The position numbers and the translations under genes are program-made. From Spirochaetales bacterium (lineage in GTDB: Bacteria > Spirochaetota > Spirochaetia > Sphaerochaetales > Sphaerochaetaceae): a DNA stretch of 64,000 nt. The notes under the pieces are model-generated. The model made no database searches and was not told where the DNA came from. It saw only the letters and a program-made list of their open reading frames with translations. The stretch spans positions 1-64,000 of the forward strand of contig JAHDQJ010000007.1 in the NCBI GenBank assembly GCA_018433865.1, read 5' to 3'. Shown here piece after piece: positions 34,251-43,807 of this stretch; position 1 is the stretch's first letter, and the number at the start of each line of letters is the position of its first letter.

Positions 34251-35006
34251 GTGGATATTGCGAGTGACAAATGGAAGAAACCGATCTTGGAGATCATCAA
34301 TGAATCCGAGAGTCCTGTCGGCTCTTGGTATATCGTGAACACCTTCACTGAGCGTGGCATCGAAGTGAGCAGCGCGACCGTAGGACGTGAATTGAACCAA
34401 CTCGAGGTCCTGGGGTATGTGGAGAAGCACGGTTTCAAGGGACGATCGATCACCACGCTCGGAAAACAGGTCATCGAAGCGGCGAACACCAAGGTGGAGC
34501 TCGACTTCTACAAGAAGAGCCTGGATGAACTGATCAACAGCGATGTGCTCGAGAATTTCCTGATGGTGCTGGAAGCCAGGCTTGCGATAGAACGGCAAAC
34601 TGCCCGGCTGGCTGCCCTGCGGATCACCGATGAAGAACTGGATCAGCTTGAGTTTTGCCTGAAGAACCAGCAGAATCACTCCAAGGATCACCAGAGTATT
34701 GCGAACGACGACATCTCCTTCCACAGCACCATAGCGAAAGCCTCCAAGAACAAGGCGCTTTTTTCCCTCTACATGATGCTCTCCGCGATGGGACAGCAGT
34801 CTCAGCTCTTCGAAGAGTTGCGCCATAGGGTAGGAGACAATTACTCCAACTACCATGGACGCATACTTTCGGCTCTCCAATCACGGAATCCGGAGGAGGC
34901 CGAGCAATGCATGATCGACCACATCAGCAAACTTACCCGTGATGTGAATCAGTACTGGCATGAGTACCAGAAGAATCGCAATAGTGATGACAAGCGTCTT
35001 CTCTAG
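34251..35006 (+). CDS. GntR/FadR-like regulator with FCD ligand-binding domain
   Basis: Residues about 5-75 of 251 form a winged helix (KPILEIINESESPVGSWYIV, then VSSATVGRELNQLEVLGYVEK), less like classic GntR than the rest. Residues about 95-240 are a helical FCD domain with metal- or acid-binding candidates in NDDISFHSTIAKASKNKAL and the late YHGRILSAL and CMIDHISKL. FCD regulators usually respond to carboxylic acids. The GTG at 34251 follows GGGAGGT; upstream in-frame ATGs lack binding sites. Four CTACTCAT sites upstream of the transporter, dehydrogenase, dapA and this gene make it the obvious regulator of the island. Confidence 0.8.
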   Translation: MDIASDKWKKPILEIINESESPVGSWYIVNTFTERGIEVSSATVGRELNQLEVLGYVEKHGFKGRSITTLGKQVIEAANTKVELDFYKKSLDELINSDVLENFLMVLEARLAIERQTARLAALRITDEELDQLEFCLKNQQNHSKDHQSIANDDISFHSTIAKASKNKALFSLYMMLSAMGQQSQLFEELRHRVGDNYSNYHGRILSALQSRNPEEAEQCMIDHISKLTRDVNQYWHEYQKNRNSDDKRLL

Positions 35007-35014
35007 GCGCATTT

Positions 35015-35074
35015 ATGTTATTATAAAAACAATTTGTTAGAAATATAGACACAATGTTTCAATTCTGATACACT
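35015..35074 (+). promoter_or_regulatory. Promoter of the dapB-dapA-dapL-lysA operon with shared 18-mer (copy 2)
   Basis: TAGACA (35046-35051), a 17-bp spacer and TACACT (35069-35074) form a reasonable promoter. Just upstream, ATGTTATTATAAAAACAA (35015-35032) matches 16 of 18 bases of the element before dapB-ACT. No lysine riboswitch (L box) is recognisable in the short leader. Confidence 0.5.
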
Positions 35075-35107
35075 GCCCCCCAACGAGAAGAGGGGCGAGG
35101 AGGCTCT

Positions 35108-35863
35108 ATGCGAATTGCGATCGTCGGTTACGGAAAGATGGGACATGTGCTGCATGAAGCAGCCCTTCGGCAGGGACACACTGTAGTCTCAGTCATAGAT
35201 CCCCACGGGTCAGCCGGACAGATCACCCACAGGGACCTTACCGCTTCAGCACTGTCAGGTGCCGATGTGGCGATCGAATTCTCCGTTCCCGAAGGAATCG
35301 AGGGCCGGCTCGACACCTATGTCGCAGCGAAGGTCCCTGCGGTGATCGCGACCACGGGATGGTACGGTCAGCTCGATTCGATCACTGCCAAGATGGACGG
35401 CAAGGATTGTGCGATCATCTGGTCGGGAAATTATGCGATCGGAGTGCACCTCTTCTTCGCGATCGCCAGGAAGGCCGCGAGCCTGATGAATCGTTTCGCT
35501 ACCTACGATCCGGTGGTCCAGGAACTGTTCCATGCGGGCAAGGGTGACAGTCCTTCGGGAACCAGTCTCATGCTCGGAAAGATCCTGCTTGAGGAATTGG
35601 ATAGGAAAGAACGCCTCGAGACCGGCCGGTTGGACCGAAAACGCACTGCGGATGAGATCCACCTGAGCAGTGCCCGGGGTGGAGCGAATCCAGGGACGCA
35701 CACGCTGATCTTCGACAGTCCCGAGGATAGCATCGAGATCACCCATCGTGCCAGGAGCAGGGAAGGATTCGTCACGGGTGCACTGCAGGCCGCCGAGTGG
35801 ATCCGCGACGGGAGGAAAGGATTTTTCACGCTTGATGATATGTTGCGGCAATTGTTGTCATGA
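35108..35863 (+). CDS. dapB: Dihydrodipicolinate reductase, operon copy
   Basis: The 251-residue protein starts with a Rossmann loop (IAIVGYGKMGHVL) and ends in the DapB C-terminal domain. The catalytic region reads QELFHAGKGDSPSGTSL: the second His and the Lys are kept, but the first His of the usual HH pair is Phe. Activity is still likely, as SPSGT and the operon context fit. AGGAGG precedes the ATG. It heads a tight operon with dapA, dapL and lysA and is a distant paralogue of the ACT-fused dapB at 31789. Confidence 0.88.
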   Translation: MRIAIVGYGKMGHVLHEAALRQGHTVVSVIDPHGSAGQITHRDLTASALSGADVAIEFSVPEGIEGRLDTYVAAKVPAVIATTGWYGQLDSITAKMDGKDCAIIWSGNYAIGVHLFFAIARKAASLMNRFATYDPVVQELFHAGKGDSPSGTSLMLGKILLEELDRKERLETGRLDRKRTADEIHLSSARGGANPGTHTLIFDSPEDSIEITHRARSREGFVTGALQAAEWIRDGRKGFFTLDDMLRQLLS

Positions 35864-35893
35864 AAGGTGCGCCTTCGGCGCGAAGGAGTAAGG

Positions 35894-36805
<912 letters not shown>

Positions 36806-36817
36806 GAAGGAACATCA

Positions 36818-38065
36818 ATGGCTACGATCAACACGCATTACAGGAAACTTTCGGCAGGCTACCTGTTTCCGGAGATCTCGCGCCGGGCAAAGGCATACCA
36901 GGAATCCCATCCGGGTGTGACTCTGCATCGGCTCGGTATCGGCAATACGACCGAACCGCTTCCCCCGGCGGTCCTCGGGGCGCTGCATCACAAGGTCGAC
37001 CTGCTCGGCAATGGCGCAACCTACACCGGGTATGGTGACGAACAAGGGGATACCCCGTTGCGCGAAGCGCTTTCAGGCTATTATCGCTCACTCGGCGTGG
37101 ATATGCTTCCCGACGAATTCTTTGTGAGCGACGGTGCGAAATCGGATGCCGCGAACATCCAATCGATCTTCGGCGATGACAATGTGGTAGCCATCCAGGA
37201 CCCCGCCTATCCCGTCTACGTCGATTCCAACGTGGTATCGGGAAGGACGGAACTGTTCGACAAGGAGAAACAGCAGTACGGCAAGCTCGTGTATCTCGCA
37301 GGTTCGCAGGAGAACGGGTTTTTTCCAGCTCCTCCGAGAGAGAAGGTAGACCTCATCTATCTGTGCAGCCCCAACAATCCGACCGGAGCGGTTGCGACAC
37401 ACGCGCAACTGCAATCCTTCGTCGACTATGCGAGAGCGCACAAGGCCATCATCATCTTCGATGCGGCATACGCCGAATACATCGGCGATTCCTCCCTGCC
37501 TCGCACGATCTTCGAGATTCCCGGAGCGCGCGAGTGTGCGATCGAGATCAACAGCTTCTCCAAGTTCGCAGGGTTCACCGGTGTCCGCCTCGGATGGACC
37601 ATCGTACCGAAGGAGTTGCAAGCGGAAAACACGAAGAGCGGTGAGTTGCACGCGATGTGGTTCCGCAGGCAAGTGACCTTCTTCAACGGAGCGAGCAATA
37701 TCGCGCAAGCAGGCGGGATCGCCGTGCTTGGTGAAGAGGGTCTTGCGCAATCCCGTGCGATCATCGCCTATTACATGGAGAACGCACGGATCATCCGCGA
37801 AGGCTTGCGCTCGGTGGGGCTGACGGTCTTTGGCGGTGACAATGCACCGTATTTGTGGGTCCGGACCCCGGACGGCATTTCCTCCTGGGAATTCTTCGAT
37901 CAGTTGCTCAACCAATGCCAGGTGATCGCGACCCCGGGAAGCGGATTCGGTGCAGCGGGAGAAGGGTTTATCCGGGTCAGCGCGTTCGGTCACAGGGAGA
38001 ATGTCCTGAAGGCTGTCGAGAGCATAAGGAAAAACCTGAGACTCCGGAAGGAGGAGACCAGATGA
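36818..38065 (+). CDS. dapL: LL-diaminopimelate aminotransferase
   Basis: The 415-residue fold-type I PLP enzyme begins INTHYRKLSAGYLFPEI, close to the DapL family. K249 in NSFSKFAGFTGVRLGW forms the cofactor Schiff base. LCSPNNPTGAV and FDAAYAEYI are the other PLP-site motifs. It converts tetrahydrodipicolinate directly to LL-diaminopimelate, bypassing the acylated DapD/E steps. The ATG follows AAGGAAC and the stop overlaps the lysA start (ATGA). No dapF is seen in the window, so the epimerase must be elsewhere or replaced. Confidence 0.95.
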   Translation: MATINTHYRKLSAGYLFPEISRRAKAYQESHPGVTLHRLGIGNTTEPLPPAVLGALHHKVDLLGNGATYTGYGDEQGDTPLREALSGYYRSLGVDMLPDEFFVSDGAKSDAANIQSIFGDDNVVAIQDPAYPVYVDSNVVSGRTELFDKEKQQYGKLVYLAGSQENGFFPAPPREKVDLIYLCSPNNPTGAVATHAQLQSFVDYARAHKAIIIFDAAYAEYIGDSSLPRTIFEIPGARECAIEINSFSKFAGFTGVRLGWTIVPKELQAENTKSGELHAMWFRRQVTFFNGASNIAQAGGIAVLGEEGLAQSRAIIAYYMENARIIREGLRSVGLTVFGGDNAPYLWVRTPDGISSWEFFDQLLNQCQVIATPGSGFGAAGEGFIRVSAFGHRENVLKAVESIRKNLRLRKEETR

Positions 38066-39303
38066 GTGAGAAGAAACTGCCGCTCGATGCCAAGTCCCTG
38101 TTTGCCCTCGCACAGGAACTTCCGACACCGTTCCATCTCTATGACGAGAAGGCGATCAGGGAGCATGCCCGTGCGTTCAAGCGGGCATTCGCGTGGGTTC
38201 CCGATTTCAAGAACTATTATGCAGTGAAGGCGTGTCCCAATCCCCATGTCCTATCCATCATGAAGGAGGAGGGCTTCGGTGCCGATTGCAGCAGCCTCCC
38301 CGAGTTGGAGCTTGCCCGAAGTGTCGGTATCGTCGGAGAGGACATCATGTTCACCAGCAACGATACTCCCGACGAAGAGTTCAAGGCAGCGTATGACCTG
38401 AAAGCGGTGATCAATCTTGACGATGTCACCCACATCGATGCGTTGCTCCGTAGTGCCAGGATGCCCGAGTTGATCTCGTTCCGCTACAATCCGGGTCCCG
38501 ACCGGACCGGAAATGCGATCATCGGCAATCCGGTGGAAGCCAAGTACGGCGTGACCACCGACCAGCTTGCAGGATGCTATCGGAGGGCAAGGGATCTCGG
38601 TGCCACGCGATTCGCCCTCCATACGATGGTAGCATCGAATGAGTTGGACGGCACCTATATCGTGGAGACGGCCCGCATGCTCTTCTCCCAGGCGATCCGA
38701 TTGTACCGGGAACTCGGCATACGGCTCGAGTTCGTGAACATGGGAGGGGGAATCGGCATTCCGTATCGGCCCGATCAGGAGCCCATGGATCTCACCTGGG
38801 TATCGAGCGAGATCGAGAAACTCTACCGTTCGATGATCATTCCCGCGGGACTCGATCCGCTGAGGATCGTGTTCGAATGCGGAAGGATGGTGACAGGACC
38901 GTTCGGATACCTCGTCTCACGTGTGCGGCATGTCACCGAAAAGTACAAGAAATATGTCGGGCTTGATGCCAGCATGGCTAATCTCATGCGGCCGGCGCTC
39001 TATGGCGCGTACCACCATATCACGGTGGTGGGAAAGGAGGTCGATGCGGATGCGCAGGTCTATGATGTGACCGGTTCGCTATGCGAGAACAACGACAAGT
39101 TCGCGATCGACAGGAGACTGCCGAAAGTGGAACCGGGGGACGTGGTGGTCATCCACGACGCCGGCGCACACGGACATGCGATGGGGTTCAACTACAATGC
39201 AAAGCTTCGTTCTGCGGAGTATCTGCTACAGGAGGACGGGTCGGTGCGGATGATCCGGCGTGCCGAGACGATGGACGACCTGTTCGCCACACTCCGTTTC
39301 TGA
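38062..39303 (+). CDS. lysA: Diaminopimelate decarboxylase
   Basis: The 413-residue fold-type III PLP enzyme has K56 in YYAVKACPNP as the cofactor lysine, FVNMGGGIGIPY for phosphate binding, and GSLCENNDKFA with the active-site Cys contributed across the dimer. It makes L-lysine from meso-diaminopimelate and completes the operon. Residues such as HTMVASNE depart from the E. coli-type HIGSQ, marking a different LysA subgroup. GGAGGA precedes the ATG, which overlaps the dapL stop. Confidence 0.92.
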   Translation: MSEKKLPLDAKSLFALAQELPTPFHLYDEKAIREHARAFKRAFAWVPDFKNYYAVKACPNPHVLSIMKEEGFGADCSSLPELELARSVGIVGEDIMFTSNDTPDEEFKAAYDLKAVINLDDVTHIDALLRSARMPELISFRYNPGPDRTGNAIIGNPVEAKYGVTTDQLAGCYRRARDLGATRFALHTMVASNELDGTYIVETARMLFSQAIRLYRELGIRLEFVNMGGGIGIPYRPDQEPMDLTWVSSEIEKLYRSMIIPAGLDPLRIVFECGRMVTGPFGYLVSRVRHVTEKYKKYVGLDASMANLMRPALYGAYHHITVVGKEVDADAQVYDVTGSLCENNDKFAIDRRLPKVEPGDVVVIHDAGAHGHAMGFNYNAKLRSAEYLLQEDGSVRMIRRAETMDDLFATLRF

Positions 39304-39316
39304 GCGAGGTCTTGCC

Positions 39317-39724
39317 ATGGCTCATGCGTATGACCTGCGGGTGTACTACAGTGATACCGATGCCGGTGGCATCGTGTATCACGCACGCTACCTGGATTTT
39401 GCCGAACATGCGAGGACCGAGCTCCTTCGCGCAGTCTCCGATGGCCGTCCCGGCCAGATGCAGGTGATGCGTGATCGCAAGTTGGGGTTCGTCGTCAAGT
39501 CCTTATCGATCGAATACCACACGCCGGCGTTCCTCGATGATGCGCTGCAGGTGCTGACCACCATCGAGAGCGCCAAGCGGTTCTCCGTCACCTTTCTCCA
39601 ACGCATCATGCGATCGGGGGAGGAGTTGGCGACCATGCAGGTCCGTGTCGCCTCGATCGATCTTGATTCGCACAAGCCGGTGCCGTTCGAACCATGGTTC
39701 GCCGAGGCGGTAGCCACCCTCTAG
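39317..39724 (+). CDS. ybgC: YbgC-like acyl-CoA thioesterase (hot-dog fold)
   Basis: The 135-residue protein has the 4HBT signature YYSDTDAGGIVYHARYLDFAEHART, with the catalytic Asp of the SDTDA motif. It should hydrolyse short acyl-CoAs or acyl-ACPs in the cytoplasm. GAGGTC precedes the ATG at 39317. It follows lysA by 13 nt. Its TAG stop shares the palindrome CTAG with the TAG stop of the convergent lipoprotein gene, a 4-bp overlap. Confidence 0.88.
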   Translation: MAHAYDLRVYYSDTDAGGIVYHARYLDFAEHARTELLRAVSDGRPGQMQVMRDRKLGFVVKSLSIEYHTPAFLDDALQVLTTIESAKRFSVTFLQRIMRSGEELATMQVRVASIDLDSHKPVPFEPWFAEAVATL

Positions 39725-40764
39725 TCGGTGGTTTCGACGATTGACGGAACGCTGGCGACGGAGATGGTGATCGAAGCGGATCCGACCGTTCCGATCGCCG
39801 TGTGCGAGACGACCACATCGTAGCGGCAGCTTCCCGGGGTGACCTGTGCGATGCCATGGCTTTCGGACTGTGCCTCCGGAATCTCGCAACCGTCGCAGTA
39901 CCACGCATAGGTGAGATCTGCCACCGTGATGCCGGCAGGAAGGACATCGGGCTCGAACGTGAGGGTCACGGGGTCCCCGGCTCCGTATTCAACCGGATTC
40001 ACGCTGATCGTTCCGCTCACCGGTGTTCCCGTCGTGTCGATGATCGAGAAGGTGTTGTCATCGGAGATCACGCCGATGGTCAACTCCTTCACCGCCTGCG
40101 TCTGACTTCCGTCGATGATCGCCACCATCTCCGAAAAACCGGAGATCGTGGTCCCCTCGCACTCCATCGTCACATCGAGGGTATAGAATCCTGCGGGAAT
40201 GGATCCGGTGGTGAAGGTGACCGATGCGGTCGAGGCATCCACCGTCTCGGTCATGAGGAGGTCCTCTGTCAGGTTGTTTCCCGAAAGCGAGAACAGAACC
40301 GTGCTTCCTCCGAATGTCTGTGCCGCATTCCAATTGCAGGTGAGCGCGAAAGTTCCCGATCCGACCCGCTCATCAAGCAGGATCTCCAGGGTATCGGTCG
40401 ACGGAGTGATGATGCAATCGAGAGACCCGCTGGACAGCTGGACATCATCCGCGTTGTACGCGGTGGCTTCGAAGTGCCATGTGCCCACCGACATGTTCTG
40501 GAAGGTGAAGCTGTCGTTGGTGATCCGTACGTTGGAAAAACGTCCGTCTGAGTTCGGTCCCGTGGCTGTGATGTCGTAGGAGACGGGAATGACCGAATCC
40601 ACCGAATCCCCGGGATAGATGTTTCTCGCGAACCGTGGATCCTCGGTTCTCAGCACGAGTGTGACATCTTTGGTGGTGACCGTACCTTGCGTGTCGCATC
40701 CCGTTGCCCACAGGATCGTCAGCAACGCACAGAGCAGGAGTACGAATTGTGTGCTCTTCTTCAT
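39721..40764 (-). CDS. Lipoprotein of a three-member paralogous family
   Basis: The 347-residue protein has a lipobox ATGC (Cys23) after a hydrophobic signal. The mature part is predicted beta-rich with Ig-like repeats: residues about 75-130 (MSVGTWHFEATAYNADDVQL) and 130-220 (ERVGSGTFALTCNWNAAQT, IPAGFYTLDVTMECEG). The same order, GTW...A.N then GeGt..L...W then sGyY.L, occurs in the lipoproteins at 48985 and 51074. The last 80 residues contain a PKD-like segment (LTYAWYCDGCEIPEAQSE). AGGAGGA precedes the ATG. It probably lies on the periplasmic or outer face; function is unknown. Confidence 0.75.
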   Translation of the reverse strand: MKKSTQFVLLLCALLTILWATGCDTQGTVTTKDVTLVLRTEDPRFARNIYPGDSVDSVIPVSYDITATGPNSDGRFSNVRITNDSFTFQNMSVGTWHFEATAYNADDVQLSSGSLDCIITPSTDTLEILLDERVGSGTFALTCNWNAAQTFGGSTVLFSLSGNNLTEDLLMTETVDASTASVTFTTGSIPAGFYTLDVTMECEGTTISGFSEMVAIIDGSQTQAVKELTIGVISDDNTFSIIDTTGTPVSGTISVNPVEYGAGDPVTLTFEPDVLPAGITVADLTYAWYCDGCEIPEAQSESHGIAQVTPGSCRYDVVVSHTAIGTVGSASITISVASVPSIVETTD

Positions 40765-40809
40765 GATGTTTCCTCCTTCACCGGCTCTTTCCGGTTCGAG
40801 GAAGAAACT

Positions 40810-41580
40810 TCACGACTTGTTGTTTTGCTTCATCTCCAAGAGTTTTCCGATCGCCTCGTGCCCAACCCTGAGTCCGAACATTCCGGTGATTCCCGGCAAG
40901 CTTCCGAGTACCTTGCGCACCCTTCCGCGGTCCAGGATCTGTTCGTTATGTTCACGGTGTGCCTCTTCTTCGGCCTCACGGTATTCGAACCGCACCGGTT
41001 CGGTCGAGTAGATCGCAAGGATCCCGCGACCGACCTCACGGCGCTTGAGCTTGGTCCTGATCTGCTTCGCGAGCGGACATCCGCGGGTATCCATGAGATC
41101 CCCGGTGGTGATCAGCGAAGGATCGGTCCTCAGTGCAGCTCCCATGGAAGAGATGGTGGGAATGTTCCGTTTCCACGCTCCTTCGAGCAATGCAAGTTTC
41201 GGAGTCACCGAATCGATCGCATCGACCAGCAGGTCTATCGGTGGGGCGAGGATCGCATCGAGGGTATCTTCATGGGCAAACAGGTCCAAAGCTTCGACCG
41301 CAGCTTCTGGGTTGATGTCGAGGATGCGCTCACGGGCGACCAGGACCTTCTTCTGTCCCAAGCTTGATTCGGTTGCCAACAGTTGCCGGTTGATATTGGT
41401 GATTCCCACGGTATCGAAGTCGACCACCCGAAGATGTCCCACGCCGCTGCGCGCGAGGACTTCCAGGGCGTAGGAACCTACCGCTCCCATGCCGACGATG
41501 GTGACATTGCTCTCCGACAATGTCCTGACGGCATCCTCACCGAGCAATCGGCTGATGCGCAAGAACCTTCGTGAATCCAT
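40810..41580 (-). CDS. tcdA: tRNA threonylcarbamoyladenosine dehydratase (TcdA/CsdL)
   Basis: The 256-residue ThiF/E1-like protein has the nucleotide loop VTIVGMGAVGSYALEVLARSG, DFDTVGITNINRQ and LVDAIDSVTPKLALL. The C-terminal GSLPGITGMFGLRVGH matches TcdA. It uses ATP to cyclise t6A to ct6A in tRNAs. GAGGAG lies before the ATG at 41580, which is inside the 3' end of tatD (44-bp overlap). It is the last gene of an mntP-tatD-tcdA unit. Confidence 0.9.
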   Translation of the reverse strand: MDSRRFLRISRLLGEDAVRTLSESNVTIVGMGAVGSYALEVLARSGVGHLRVVDFDTVGITNINRQLLATESSLGQKKVLVARERILDINPEAAVEALDLFAHEDTLDAILAPPIDLLVDAIDSVTPKLALLEGAWKRNIPTISSMGAALRTDPSLITTGDLMDTRGCPLAKQIRTKLKRREVGRGILAIYSTEPVRFEYREAEEEAHREHNEQILDRGRVRKVLGSLPGITGMFGLRVGHEAIGKLLEMKQNNKS

Positions 41581-42271
41581 GCAGCTTCTCCTCTAGCAGT
41601 GTCTTTTCGCAGCCGAGCAATTCGGCGATCCTCCGATGGTGATCACGCATCAGGCCTGCATAATCCCGATCTTCCTTCCCTGTGAAATCGGACTCAAGGA
41701 GGAACGGAACGTCAAGCTCTCCCAACCGTTTTGCCAGCTTGGTGGGGAGCTTCCACACAGAGGGCGCAAGCGAGACTACAGCTCCCGACGATGCAAGCTC
41801 GCGGGCGCTCTCAATGGAACCGAGAAATCCGTGGATGATCACGGGGATGGAGTGCTCCATCCCTTGCAACAGTTTCCTCAGGTCTCCGGCCGATCCCACG
41901 TGATGGATCACCGCCGGGCGATGGGCCGCTTGTGCGATGCGCAGGAGTTGCCGGGCGAAATCGAGTTGCCGGGAGAGGCTGATCACATCTTGGTACCGCT
42001 CATCGATGCCGAACTCTCCCACGTAGGCCCAGCATTCCTGGGAAAGCTTGTGCGACAATCTCTCGAACAGCATGTCCCAACCATCGGTCGACGGATTCAG
42101 CCGTGCAATGTTCACGGGAAGGATCCCATACCCGATGCGCCTTGCGGAAGTTGCGGGAGTCGTCTGGCAGTCATCCCACTCCTGCGATGAGCTGGTTGCG
42201 AACCAGACGATCCAATCTTCAGGGATGGGGCTTTCGCCGGTCAGCGGGAGATGCCGATGGATGTCCAGCAT
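41537..42271 (-). CDS. TatD-family metal-dependent hydrolase
   Basis: The 244-residue TIM-barrel protein shows a relaxed TatD pattern: DIHRHLPL (DxHxH) at the N-terminus, GEFGID near residue 88, VIHHVG near 120, IIHGF near 146 and LLESDFTG near 193. TatD enzymes act as DNases or on D-tyrosyl or RNA substrates; which applies is unknown. The ATG directly follows the mntP stop with AAGGGGA upstream. The protein is shorter than E. coli TatD by about 20 residues. Confidence 0.82.
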   Translation of the reverse strand: MLDIHRHLPLTGESPIPEDWIVWFATSSSQEWDDCQTTPATSARRIGYGILPVNIARLNPSTDGWDMLFERLSHKLSQECWAYVGEFGIDERYQDVISLSRQLDFARQLLRIAQAAHRPAVIHHVGSAGDLRKLLQGMEHSIPVIIHGFLGSIESARELASSGAVVSLAPSVWKLPTKLAKRLGELDVPFLLESDFTGKEDRDYAGLMRDHHRRIAELLGCEKTLLEEKLHGFTKVLAHQPIAR

Positions 42272-42883
42272 TCAGATCCCCTTCAGCAGGTGTTCTGCAA
42301 AGATCTTCAATCCGAGCAGCAAAAGGACACTCCCGCCGATCATCTCCATCCGGTCTCCGAACAGCGGTCCGGTACGCTTTCCGATGTAGACACCGAAGGA
42401 GGAGAATGCGAAGGTGGTGGTGCCGATGATGAGGATGCTGAGCCAGATGTCGATGCGCAGCATGCCGAACGTGATGCCGACCGCAAGTGCATCGATGCTC
42501 GTGGCGATGCCCATCATCATCAGGTCGTTGAGATAGAGCCTTCCGCCGCAAGTCACTACACAGGCCAGACCGTTGGCCTTGGCATGCTGTTTCCTCCGGT
42601 AGTCCACAAACCCGTCGATGAACATCTTCCCCCCGATGATCGCCAACAGCAGCAACGCGATCCAATGGTCGAGATGTCCGATGATGGAGCTGAATGTGGA
42701 CCCGGCGAGATAGCCGATGAGCGGCATCAGTGCTTGGAACGCTCCGAATGTGACACCGATCGCCAATGGGTACTTGATCGTCCTGATGTCCAGGCACGCA
42801 CCCTGCGTGATCGAAACGGCAAACGCGTCCATGGATAATCCTACGGCGATGCCAAACACTGTAAGGAACTGTTCTCCATTCAT
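42272..42883 (-). CDS. mntP: Manganese efflux pump MntP
   Basis: The 203-residue protein has six membrane segments in two DUF204 repeats. The acidic metal site is seen in GLSMDAFAVSITQG in the first half and GIATSIDALAVGITFG in the second. It exports Mn(II) across the inner membrane. No yybP-ykoY riboswitch fits in the short leader: TAGAAT ends 9 nt before the ATG and TTGTCC lies 18 nt above it, so the leader is only a few bases long. Confidence 0.93.
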   Translation of the reverse strand: MNGEQFLTVFGIAVGLSMDAFAVSITQGACLDIRTIKYPLAIGVTFGAFQALMPLIGYLAGSTFSSIIGHLDHWIALLLLAIIGGKMFIDGFVDYRRKQHAKANGLACVVTCGGRLYLNDLMMMGIATSIDALAVGITFGMLRIDIWLSILIIGTTTFAFSSFGVYIGKRTGPLFGDRMEMIGGSVLLLLGLKIFAEHLLKGI

Positions 42884-42990
42884 ACGGAGGCCATTCTAGC
42901 CAGAATCGGGCGAAAAGGACAAGTATCGGACGTAACTCGGCATGGTAAAACCTCTTGCTCTCTGGTACGATGAAACAGCAGGAGGCATAC

Positions 42991-43806
42991 ATGCCCGTAT
43001 TCGTTCGCAATCTCGCGTTGGAGCATCTGGTGGAACACGGACAACTCGACTCGCAGAAGATGCTTGAATTGTATCGCAAGGCCCGGTGGAGGCACGCGCA
43101 TGGGGCATTCTATGCCGACCATACGCTTACTTCGGGCGTACGTTTCATCTTCCACGTGGTTCCCGACGGAGAAGAGTTGCGCATCATCGGTACCGATACC
43201 CACCTCGCTGGCCGTTGCCTCTGGAACGCAATCCCGTTCTTCAACGCGACACCGAAAGATGCCGATGAGCTGAGCGCCGTGGTCGCCTGCACGAACCAAG
43301 CACAGGACGGGGTCTTCGTGGCACACCTGATGAACGCGGCGGTGCTTGATGAACTGCAGGAAGGCCAGAGCTTGGCGATGCAGGTGGTCGCCTTTCCCTT
43401 CGTGCTCGAATCCTATGCCGACCGAGAGGCCTATGAGCGTTCCTATGCCGCGAACCCCGATGCCTCCGCGTTCCCGATGTTGCTGACTGACAAGCGCATC
43501 TTCCCCTTGAATTTCATGATGAAGCACGACCCCGACATCCCCGAGGAGCGGCGAAATCATAATCTTTCCGATGATGTGGTACTCTGCTGCGGACCCGTGC
43601 TGGAACTCCGTGAGAGTTCGCATTCGGATCCGGACCAAGAACGATCATTCCTGATCGCGACGATCGCCACGCAGTTCGGTCACTTGGACGTCGCATTCGT
43701 CAGGGAGATGTGCACGGGAACGTGCGAACGCGGCAGCTACCTGGTGTTCAGCGGCATGCTCTCCGCCGATGTCGCGGTGGAAGGGAAGGAGAACTGGGTC
43801 GACTGA
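42991..43806 (+). CDS. Conserved-looking protein of unknown function
   Basis: The 271-residue soluble protein is not recognised. It has no signal peptide or membrane segment and reads as an alpha/beta domain (GVRFIFHVVPDGEELRIIG, SLAMQVVAFPFVLESYAD) with a late CCGPVLELRE stretch. GGAGG lies 5 nt before the ATG at 42991, which is preferred to 42955. It is a single plus-strand gene between two minus-strand operons, ending one base from the convergent dipeptidase gene. Confidence 0.6.
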   Translation: MPVFVRNLALEHLVEHGQLDSQKMLELYRKARWRHAHGAFYADHTLTSGVRFIFHVVPDGEELRIIGTDTHLAGRCLWNAIPFFNATPKDADELSAVVACTNQAQDGVFVAHLMNAAVLDELQEGQSLAMQVVAFPFVLESYADREAYERSYAANPDASAFPMLLTDKRIFPLNFMMKHDPDIPEERRNHNLSDDVVLCCGPVLELRESSHSDPDQERSFLIATIATQFGHLDVAFVREMCTGTCERGSYLVFSGMLSADVAVEGKENWVD

Positions 43807-43807
43807 C

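Noticed and set aside
35033-35107. Lysine riboswitch upstream of dapB-dapA-dapL-lysA
   Set aside because: The leader after the promoter is only about 30 nt, far too short for an L box, and none of its conserved segments is visible.
42884-42990. yybP-ykoY manganese riboswitch before mntP
   Set aside because: The promoter lies 9 nt from the start codon, leaving no room for the riboswitch.
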